Of a DNA stretch of 64,000 bases, positions 50,601-62,600 are shown in pieces. The notes beneath the pieces were generated by a model that was given only the letters and a program-made list of their open reading frames with translations, was not told the origin of the DNA and searched no databases. The number at the start of each line of letters is the position of its first letter. Position 1 is the stretch's first letter. Made by a program: the position numbers and the translations under genes. This DNA is from Plectrocnemia conspersa (taxonomy: Eukaryota; Arthropoda; Insecta; Trichoptera; Polycentropodidae), in assembly GCA_009617715.1 (NCBI GenBank), contig VTFK01000216.1, positions 248,001-312,000 on the forward strand, read 5' to 3'.

Positions 50601-53600
50601 ATGCAACAATATAATTCTGCAAAAGCTTGAAGAGAAAAATTTATTATTACAGTAACTCATATTCTCAAAAAAAATGCTTAAAAAACTATTTTAATTTATC
50701 TTTTTCAACTCGAGGGGGTAATATCCATCTAAAAAATATATATTTTAGGTACCTCACTGTCGTGAGGTACCACAGCAGACAGACATACTCAGTTGGTACA
50801 GATTTACCCCGTTGTAACACATCTGGCTTACGCCTGTTAGGTTACAACGGAAGATTTAATAAATAAATGAAACAACAGAGATAGCAAACTACACAATAAC
50901 ATGTACGAAAGAACTGTAATGATCTATTGACAAAAGATCAAACAAAATGCGCCGTATCAAATCTCAACATATCAATTGTACAAATAGACGATCCAAGTGC
51001 CTTTAGACGAAACAACATTGGACGAAAAGTTGCGATGGAGCGAGCGCGTGAAAACTAAATTCTTTTAATGTATATTACAAACCATAAAATCATATATGTT
51101 TTTTCTTTACTTTTTTTATTTAAAAAAAATATTTTTCGTAAATTATAATGATAATTCATTGATATGTTATTTTTCAATATGTTTATAAAACACTAATTAC
51201 ACTTTTTCTCAGGTCTCTGGAATTAGCTCGGAAATATTTAGACAGATAGAAACGGTTGAGAATGACCACGATGCAACGACCGCAGCTGCTTTAGAGGTAC
51301 TCTACACTACAGTATGACACTTTATACGTCTATTACGAAACACATTTGCATATTAAAATAATCTTTAAACAATTTAAGGCTGTGGAAAGGCGTGGTGAGA
51401 TGATAGTTCGCATCTTAGAGCCAAGACAAGTCGGAAGGTCTGCAAATGAAGCTGCCAAACGATTTTTCATGCTCCAGGTATTCATATAAAAAGTTATATA
51501 TTGATCAAGTTGTATATGTATATGCATATATACTACATTTATTTCAGGATGCCAAGCACACAGTTCAGCTCGTGGAGATAGTGAAAAGGCCCGGGCAGAC
51601 GCTCGGGCTATACATTAGGGAAGGAAATGGAATGGACCGCAGCGATGGAGTCTTCATCTCCAGAATAGCCTTGGAGTCAGCCGTCTATAATAGCGGCTGC
51701 CTCAAGGTCGGGGATGAGATCTTAGCTGTGAATCTCGTGGATGTGACGCACATGTCTTTGGACGATGTCGTCATCATCATGTCCATTCCTAGACGCTTGG
51801 TCTTAGCGATAAGACAGCGTAAAGGTAACAAAGGCTCCGGATCACCAAGTTTGCCTCCTCGAACGGAACATAAGCCACCGCCGGTCGTCGTGATCAAGAG
51901 AGAGTTAAGAGACGAAGATATGATGGATGAAATGGATCACGGACATCCAAACAGTAGAGACACTGGAAGCTTGAGGCAGAGGCACACGGGTGACGGTAGA
52001 GAAATGACTGAATCGCGTTCAAGATTGGGGCTAGGTCTGACGAGCTACTCCCCCGATCAATCCTCGGGTCTAGATCTGTATTATAATAGTAGACCGCCGT
52101 CTGAGACTCCGTCGAATCATTGGAGGTTTGTTACTCAATCGGAGCATACAACATGAATGAGTTTTAACATTTTCAATATTTCAGCTATCAACCCCCGCCT
52201 CCCGTGATCACAGAACAACCAAAATCAGCTAGTGTACAACATTTCCAAGGATACGATCGTGGCTATCCTAAAACGTTAGAAAGTCTTGCGGAAAAAGGTG
52301 CATTCATTTTACACTGGACCAGTGATGCCACCCCAAGGAAGCCGAAGATTATCAACTGGCGGTCAACCCATATCATCATCTAGGTAAGATTTTATTGATT
52401 CTATTGATTCTTGATTTATATTATACGAGCTGACGTTTCAGATTTTCTCAAAATCAACGCATAATGCCAAGATCAGGATCAGATCAACACTTACCAAGGG
52501 TTGAATATTCTGATTATACGTCAATATCTCCAGCTGGAAGACATACTCTTTTAAGATCTAGTTTAAAATCAGGTTAGTGTTGATTTATTATCATATGTAC
52601 ATAGATAATAATTGAAATTGAATTCTAGGTTCCACGTTATCACGATATAATCAAAGATATGCAACAACTGGGCCGGACTCTAGAGGTATCAGTAATAAAT
52701 ACATACCTTCATCTGCCATATCGGCTCAAAATACATTAAATAGAAGGAACAGAAGCTTAGATTATTCTTCGGATACGGAAGCGACATGTGGTTCCAGATC
52801 CAACTATTACTATTACAATAGGTATGTGCATTGTTGATACAGTGCTTCTATTATGTATATACTTATGAACAAATTATTTTAGGAATCAACCCGCATCGGC
52901 GATAAATTCAATATCACGCACAAATACTATAACTGGTACTGATTTGGCCAATAAGTTTAATTCTCTTCCAAGAGATTCAAGAGCTTCCACTAAGTGAGTC
53001 GAATTTTGACTTGCACAGTATTTATATATTTTTTGATAAATGTTTTTATTTACAGCAGTAGGATTACAATGGGAAAACGATTTGGGACGTTAGATAGGCC
53101 CGGAATACCGTCTTTATTACTCGATGATGCAGACGGAAACTTATCAGCGCCTGAAATGCCTCATCTTAGTGGTAGAGGAAGAGGTATGTTATCTATCATA
53201 CAATATATGAGTGTCAGCTTCAAATAAAAAAAATTGATTTAATTTAGACCTATATTAAATCATGTACGATCATCATTTGTGCTTACTTCAGATGAATATC
53301 GGTCGTGGTTGTCCCGCACTCCTTCTACAAGTGCCATATACGAGCAAATACGAGCGAGCAGAGATGTACTCAACCAGCACAGAGCAGCGAGATTCACATA
53401 CAGTGCAGAAAATATTCACGACGCTCTTAAAAACGTCAATATACAACACATATTATATTATGATATAATAAAACAGAGCTTAATTATATTTGTTTGATAT
53501 ACACAGGCCGAAAATGCAGCACAGTTTAGTTCGTCGTATGGTATTTACGGAGGTGGAAGATCTGCGTTGACGGGAACATTAGATAGAAACTTTACAAGTA

Positions 53601-56600
53601 GAACTACAACACATCCTACGATACCCGCAAGATCACTTTCCACTCAACATATATCATCAGGTATTATAAAACTATAATGATATTTTAGCTGCTTGTTTTT
53701 ATAATGCTTTAAGTCAGGAGTCTTTGTAATTCATTTTATGATAAAAAATATATGAACTTTCGAATATTGCATAAGATAGACAAGTCTATCACATATCTCA
53801 TATGAACCCAAGTTTTTCACATGTAAAAATTAGCAATATTAATTTAAATAAAATAATATAAAATAATTTATATCGTGTCTGCGAGATCGGAATTAGTGAT
53901 TATTCTATAATTATAATCTAGATCAATCATCACAGATTATGTTTTCTTATATTTTCCTAATCTCACTGATGAATATCGTGATCAATAATTAAATTAAGTT
54001 GTGTATAGCGACAAATATTGTTTGCAAGCTGTAATAATAGTTAATTAATACTAAAATATATGTCACTGATTTACAGACTTTGATTTCAGTCTGGTGTCTC
54101 ATTTCTTACTTAGTAGTTGTTAATTGTTTTTACCCCGTTATAGCACATTGAGCTTACGCCTGTAATGTTGCAACAAAATATTTATAGTAAATCAATAAAT
54201 ATTCGACAAGAAAATTGTAGTATCGTCTGCAAACGATCACCTGAAAAATAGGTTATAAATTATTTATACTTGTACATACGCATTATCTACATTAAAATTA
54301 AATGGTAAATTAATCATTGTTAAATCTTTTAAGCAATGTTTCATTTTTATCTTTAACTCTCTAATATTATTTTATATTTAAACCACAAAGGAGCTTTGCT
54401 TAAATATTTGTCTCTTTATCGTTTTTTTAATTTCTAAAATTATTATAATTGCATATAAAAAAATTTAAAACTTTTTAATAGAATAACCAGAAAATTTTGT
54501 TGCTATGTGGGATATTTTTATTCAGATTTGCAGTATCACTAAGAAATCAAGTTAATTGCTTATGAATTAAAATCTCATGATTGATTTAATTAGTTTTATT
54601 ACGTGCCTCTAAAACTATAATATTTTAGTTTAACTTATAGCATTTACTGTATCTGTAATTAAGCTCGAAAGTTTTTTTATTGGAAGTTCATATCTTTCAT
54701 TCGTACTAATGATATTATTAAACATATTTTACAAAACTATCAATAAATATTTTTTTTTAGATATACCAAAATTCAAATCACAGATATCTATAACATATCT
54801 GCTTTCATCAACAGTTATTAAGAAAGCTTGATTGGTATCAGAGTAAATACTAAAAATAAATTGACTTTATACAAATCGATTATCCGACCCGTTTGGAGTT
54901 TTATCCTCATTAATTAGAGAAAACTTATTATAAATCCAACAATACATATTTTTTAACTTGACATGCTTAAACCCAATGCATTACAACTTAATTAAATATA
55001 ATTTATTATGTATTCTATAATTTACAATTAATATATGTTATTCGAAAAATTCGAGTGTACTGCCGGGGCCCGAACCCGTGGCCTCTGCGTTACCAGTCTA
55101 GACCTAACGGAATAAACTATTCCGAGCTTATCTTATTACGAATGGCGACAAATGCTCCTTGGGACTTTTTACTATTTTACTAATACTGATCTTTTACTAC
55201 CACTAAAATAATAATAAATATTTAAATTAAATAAAAGTTCAACTATGATTTTTTATAAAGGAATGTATTATGTATATAAAATAGATGTTTATTAAATATA
55301 TGACATTTAAAATGAATTAAATATGATTGATATGTGCTTATTTTATAATAGGAATGATGGGATCTCCGTCAGCTAGAAGAATGAGACAATTATTGGAATT
55401 AGGCACTAGAAGTGGAATTGGTCTTTCAGGACCAAGTCCAGTGCCTACTCCATCTTCAACATTACCTAGAAATCGACATGTCGATATAAACACTTCTGGT
55501 TAGTATCCAACTTTTATTTGATGAATGCTTTGACTGTTTTTAATTTGATTGTACTTTTGATAGATTTTGTGAAGTACAAGTTTGATAAGCCCACCATGAC
55601 TATGTCATCATCTGTCTCCGGACTGCCCGGTTTGGCGGTCGGAGGTGGTGGTCCCGGCGGTGTATCTGGAATGCTGTGGTTACATCTCTTAGCCGGTAGA
55701 GGATTGCGTGCTTCAGGCTCAGGTCCAGTAACTCCCACGGGTCCTGGTGCGCCGCCTCCGCCTCCACCACACGCCACCCCTCAACCCGCCAGAGACCTCT
55801 ATTGTGTGCTAGAATGTGATAGAGTACATAAAGCGCGCACTGTGGTGAGTCTCTTAAAAACAATCGACGTATTCCAATGCATAATTTAACATATCGGTAC
55901 ATTATAGGTCCGTACTGGTGATTTACAATTCGACTGGGACGAGTCGTTCGAATTAGACTTAGTGAACAACCGACAATTGGATCTGCTAGTTTATTCATGG
56001 GATCCGCAACATAGGCATAAACTTTGTTACAGGGGAGCAATTAATTTAGTTCAACTATTAAATCAAAGTCCTTTGCATCAGTTAGCTCTTAAAATCGAAC
56101 CTAGGGGTGAGTGTTTAAATTGTTTTATGATCAATTATAAGAGGATGTTAATTTTGAATGTTTTTTTTATAGGTACGCTTTTCTTAAGATTGCGGTATAC
56201 AGACTCATTGACGTTGTATCGTAGACGAGGTTTATCCGGAACGATACCGAGAAGTGGTGGTTTGAATCCGCCTCTCTTCGGTGCTGATCTTGAGACTGTT
56301 GTCGCTCGCGAGTCGGCAAGAAGCGCGTCGCAGCCTAATCAACCACCTGTACCGGTTATTATTAGACGATGTGTGGAAGAGATTGAACGAAGAGGATTAG
56401 ATATCATAGGTAAAGTATAAGCATATTTTCAAATTAATCTATGGCAGATTTTTATTTATGTATTTTTTTATTGTAGGTTTATATCGCTTATGTGGTTCAG
56501 CCACTAAGAAGAGAATCTTGCGAGAAGCGTTTGAGAGGAACAGTAGATCTGTGGAATTGACGCCCGATAACGTTCCCGACATAAATGTCATCACAGGAGT

Positions 56601-59600
56601 TCTTAAAGACTATTTGAGAGAATTACCACAACCACTGTTCACTAAATGCCTATATCAAATGACCGTCGATGCTTTAGGTAATGGGCCTTCCGTTGGGTCT
56701 GGTACGTTTTGAAACCGGGCCTGTGTATCGTTGAGATGGTTCAGATAAGATTCATTAAAATATAAACTGAACCATCTTAGACGAAACGCCCCTTCCCTTA
56801 TGCCATTTTAAGGGCTTATCACTCAGTATCTGGTATACTTTTTAGGAGTGTGTCTACCAGACGATCCAGAAGGCAACGCAAAACTGATGTTCAGCATATT
56901 AGATTGCCTTCCAAGAACTAACCGAGCAACTTTGATATTCCTCCTCGATCATTTGGCGATGGTGGTGTCTGTGTCGGATCGTAATAAAATGTCTCCGCAG
57001 AACTTGGCAACGGCCCTAGCGCCACCGTTGATGCTGCATGCAACCACCGACTCCCACGTGGTGAACAACGAGCTGGAGTACGCCCAGCCGATTGGGGTGC
57101 TTAAGTATCTGCTGCAAATATGGCCGACGCCCAAGCACTCAGGTAATGTTATTCTTGATTTGTACAGTTTTTTATTTGAGCCGATTTGAAGTAGTACTAC
57201 CGATACTATAACGATTGTTTTCACCGAAGCCACTAGGTTAAGCAAAATTGATAAATGTCACTAATAAATGATAATATACACCCACACGATGTCCAAAGCG
57301 TAAGTGCCAAATATAAAATACGTAGAGTAATACTTATTTTTATAATATTAGAAAAGTTTTTTAAAAGCCATTTTGCAATATTCTACGATAATGGATAATA
57401 AAGCGTATTTTTTCGTATTACAATGCCGATCATGAGCGACATTATTAATTTTTAAATATTATAAAAGGAGATATATTATTTACATTTGACGTTTCATCTT
57501 TGATTTGCGATTATGTGTTAAGATCCGAAACAGCAATTATATTTTATAAAATCAGTCTAAACAGCAGTTTTTTATCTTGAAAATATATTTGCTATTTCGG
57601 AAGAGCGCTCATTTACACGTTACATTTACATACCGATTTATTTGATGCTGCAATCAGATTTTCAAATTTCCACATTGCCATTTTAATAAAGCTGATCAAT
57701 AACTGTGAAATCTAATCATGCGTATTGAAAACAGAGGTGAAACGTAATTTTAAAATACAATTAGTTTTCATGAGATTCACAAAAATTTAATTTTGCAGAA
57801 ATGATTCGTTCCATTCTCAACTTTCGCAGCATTTCACGAAGACGTTAAAAATGTGTTTGACTTACTTTCGCCCCTGATTGAAAGCAATTGTTAAAATGAC
57901 AGTAAAGATTTGCTATTTGTGCTGAGCAGTAGTCAATGTTGTATAACAATTATTTTTATATTTATACAGATGTATACACATATTATATTTAGGAATTATT
58001 GTAATATCATATTGAAATATTTGCCGTATTTATCTTATAATTGATTTTATCGTTTATATGTTTTTATGATACTGGTGCATATACAGTGAATGTTTTTAAA
58101 CAAAACCATAAAAAAACTGAGCAACACAATTTTTTAATAAGAGAGTTTAAAAGCTATATTAATATTTTAGGTTTGTCACAGTTAGATTGATGTATCAATA
58201 TTTTATTTAGGCAATGTATTAAAAATATAAAAATATTTTATTTAAGATTATGGAAGATCATGTTGCATTTTATTATAATTATTAACAGAATATTTATTTT
58301 GCATTGTGGAACTACTTGACAAAAACATCTAAACTACTATATTTCTATCAGCACCACTTTTTATTTTTTGCAATTTTTTTAATGTTTATTTTCTGCCTGT
58401 TTATTTATTTTAAAGTTCTTTATTATTAAACTATATATTAAACAGTATGTTTATTTGGACAAAGTCTAGCTTTTGAATGGTAAACTGGGTGAATGGAGTC
58501 GAGCATGTGGTTAATGCGTGTATGTTTGTAGACAGTTCGGCGCGGCGAGCCAGCGCCAGGGCTGCATGGAAACAGAGCCAGTGCGTCTCCAGTGGGACAC
58601 TCCATGGTGCCAGGTAATAACGCCAAGACACGATAAGAGGACAAAGACTTATTGTGTGTGTCCTTGATTAATCAAACACCCCACCTTGGACGGAAGCGGG
58701 GCCATGTCCAGCCAACACGTCCTGCATGAGAATGCAAATAAACCAGAACCTCTCTCTCTATCTCTCTCTCTAACTATCCTTGATTGTCGAAAACGATTTT
58801 ATTAATAGTTTATTATTGTTAACGATATGTGCTAGCTGTTTTTTTGATCTGAATGAACTTAGAAATGGATTGTGTTCGAGTATAAAAGTCGACAAGCACT
58901 AGTTTTTGCACTGGACAAATACAAGTTAGTATTTCTTCGTATTGAAAAATAGAATGCTGGTAAGTGATGTGATTTTTAAATATTTTTCAAATGAACCGAT
59001 CACTATCACTAATCAGCATCGTAGGATAACATAGCTGTAGAAAAAATAATATATACTGCAAAATTTGTATATATTTATATGTGATATATAGATCAATGTA
59101 TCTGCATCTGCTTTTTTACGCTCAAGCTTTAGTTTAATGTATAATAATAGACTTTTCATATTATATTTTGTTATAACGATAGTGATAAAACTGCAATATG
59201 TATTTTTCAGTTAATTTATATTATAGATTTATTAGACGTGATACTGAGATGATCTGAGATGTTAATGTGTTTATATAATACATCTTTCTATAATGTGTTT
59301 GTGTAAATGTGTGTGTGCGAGTAACGTCTTCCACTTTTATATTTTTTTTTTCATATTTAATTTCGATTATTTTATCATTATTATTATTATTATTATGATA
59401 TAATACACATACATACATATTATTTTAATATATAATTTATTTATAAAAATAGGTCATTTGAAATGTTGACATGATGCTAGTGTACAATTTGACTACGAAA
59501 ATAATATTTCACGTCGAGTCGAAGTTTAATAGACAATAATTGAAAAGATATATTATAGTCGAGGTCAATGTTAACGAGCATGTGTTTCATCAATTATATG

Positions 59601-62600
59601 AGGAAAATGTAAATAATATTTTGACAGCTTTATCCAAAATTTTATTGCTGAATGGCTTGAAAATTAACAATCAGCACACACACACCCACACACACAAAGT
59701 AAGGGCATGTTGAGCAGCAGCATATAGTTTTCTAAAATAATAATAGTAATACAAAATCGATACAATAGATTGATGATGTTCGATTTCGTTTCCGTATCAC
59801 TGGGATTCTTTAAAAAAATCTTTCCAAAATTTAATCCATGCTTTACTATTGAAATTTGGCTTAATCATGATGATGTTTTTTATTTTATTTTGAGCTGAAA
59901 AACTTACTATATGGATTGTGAGCATGGACTTTGCTCGTTTTGCTGTCTACATCGTTTTCGATCACATGTCTAAAATATGAATTTAATCTAATGAATCTAA
60001 TCTACATGCGTCTGAGAAATTTAACTGTATTTTTTTAAACTTGTATATGGTCCCTTAGGCCAGTATCAGCCCTCAGCCAGTCAATATCGGCAAGCAGCAG
60101 CAGCATCAGCAGCATCGCAAGCTCAATCGGTTCGGCCCTCTCTCGCCCCATCACAGGTAGGGCATGTAAGTAACCGATTTGTACTACCATTATAAAAAAA
60201 AGAAATACATACAGATACATACGTGACGAAAACAGGGTTTGTTTCGAGCATTGAAATCCAGTGATTCGGCACGGCGCCGATGAATGACATCATTCAATGA
60301 GCTAGAGCTATAAAGAAGCTTTCTTAATTAATATAATTAATGCACTCTAGAGCTGAACGCAAAAACGAAACGCTTAAATAGCCGCTTGGGATACCTTTAT
60401 AAGAATTTTCAGTTTTTTGTAGATTTATTATGTTATTTAATATGTACGTTTACATGTAAATGAACGCACTTAAAGTTAAAACTAATTTAAATATGTAAAT
60501 ATCTGCGGTTAAATTTGACTTTGAAAGTATACCTGAGTTGAAAAAAATTAACCCGATTTCGTTGAAAATTAATATACAATGTGATACAACACAATTGTGA
60601 TTATTTGCTTATGCTTTTTTTAAATTAAAATTGGCTTTTTTTTGCTTTTTCAGGCTCAATTATCAGCCAAGGCAGGCCAATTTCGTCCTCAATCGCCGCG
60701 AACTGGGCCTCTGCCCGCTCCACCTCGCTCCCGACAGGTAATTTTAACAGTAGACTAGATAACTGATTATATTATCAGGTAACCAAGCAAGTTTATGCAG
60801 TTTAATACATAAAAAATCAAACGAGGATCTTTTAAAAAAAAGTTTATTTCATTAAAAAACGCTGCGTGCACATATGCTAGGCCTGACCTCCTACCTGTGC
60901 TGTCGCGAGTGACAGTCACAATAAGATAAACCGGCGCAAGCAATAGCTTATGCAAACATGATAGCCCCCTCTCGATTTAAAAATCGTGATTTTTTTATAA
61001 GAAGCAGTAATTTGTTGCTTCATAAATGGCGTTACTTCTTAATATATCGATAAATCGCATAGTACATAAATGTACCGAAATATATTTTTCAAATTCGTAA
61101 ATAAGATATTTATTGCATATTAAAACAAATTAACGGTCATTTTCCATTACATGACATTTTATAGTATGGTTTATATAGCATTTACTTGAAACCGAATCTG
61201 TGCTGAAGACTAATATAGTCAATCTTAAGTCACTGATCCTAGCATTCTTTGACCGGATGAATATTCAGGAAAGTCGGAAAAAAATTTTCGCTTATCGTAA
61301 TAATTTCTAGAGTCGGTCATAAAACGTACATAGTCAATTAGAAATCCATGTCTCTTTTCTAACTGCCTGCTCTGAATGCAACTGTTAATCTGTTGCATTA
61401 TTTTCATCTAATACTGGTTTCCGAAATTACGAAAATAATTTACCAATTAAAAAAAATCGTATAAATTTACTTTTAACGAAAAAAAAAAAATTTCAATTTT
61501 ATTGAGAAATCCCTTTTAAGAATTATTTTTATAAGGCATATGCAACAGAATATTTATAATAAATACATTTAAAAAAATATGGCAAACGTTGTCCTCTGTT
61601 TTTGAGATTACCGCTACGGAGCTTTGCTTCAATCTCATATTTCTTAAAATTGTAAAATTTCCATACAGCGCCAAAAGCGTTATAGTAGCTTAGATACTGT
61701 GAAAGATGATATATGATTTACTACACTAATACACAAACCTTATCATGGACGTGTCTTTCAATTATCTTGCAATAATAAAATTTGCTTTTAATCAAATAGC
61801 TCTATCTTATTTAACGCCCTAGGAAAAAATTAAGTTGCCTCTTCCCCTCAAATGATACATTAAAATATAACAATCAAATACTACTTAACCATCAAATATC
61901 TTTCGCGATTAATAAATATTTTAATTCAAATTAACTACAAAATGGTTGTTTTTCGTATTATAGTAATTCAATAAATTTACAAATTTCAAACCTAAAAATA
62001 TCAAAACAACTGTAGGGTAACCACAGAACAAAGAATACAACGATTATTAACAAAAGTGTGCATAGTAGAGCAATGAGGTGCAGAAAGTAAAATATATGGT
62101 TACTATGACACTATGACACACTTACTATGACACTATAAGAGTAGCTCTACTAATAAGGGTACAACAAAGATATGTTTTAACCCTTTAGCATTAAAAATAT
62201 ACGAAAAAATTTCAGTGAAATCTTTTTTTATTAAATCGTAAATTATTGTTTTTTATATATTTAAAAAAAAAATTTATAATAAACATTAATTTAAAAACAA
62301 TTCATTTTTGTGTTGATCTTACGACCTTAGAACAATTGACATTTTGTCAAAAATAATTTATAAGTATGTATGTTATAGCATTTATAAGCTTAAATATATA
62401 AAGGTTATTTTGAATACGATATTCTAGTTCTACAGAACAATTTTGAGTGGAGCTTTGATTTTTTCATGCCACACTGTGACCGCCTGTATAGCTTGTCCTG
62501 AGGGTATGTATCTTTAAACGCCAATATCAGTCGATACAAACAAAGGCCAATGATAGTATATTATATTTGTACCCACTAAAAACTCAACTGCTCCTGGTAT

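Larger units (their letters stand above)
47679..51212 (+). other. Syd-1 intron 2
   Basis: 3.5 kb, AT-rich. It contains LINE scraps, the 1-kb dispersed repeat copy B, and a hairpin-bearing LINE-tail-like sequence near 50.75-50.85 kb. No coding exon is supported. Confidence 0.7.
53661..55351 (+). other. Syd-1 intron 12
   Basis: 1.7 kb, AT-rich. Contains the LINE-tail motif near 54136, a LINE C-terminal scrap at 54855..54902 and a minus-strand tRNA-like sequence at about 55055..55130. No exon seen. Confidence 0.7.

Noticed and set aside
52291..52300. Programmed ribosomal frameshift in Syd-1
   Set aside because: The correction needed is skipping one base at a simple A5G2 run, with no stop or structural signal that resembles a known frameshift site; an indel is simpler.
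58532..58535. Acceptor TTTGTAG for Syd-1 exon 19
   Set aside because: Using it gives [13 protein letters not shown]... and breaks phase with exon 20; the CAG four bases on gives a frame consistent on both sides.
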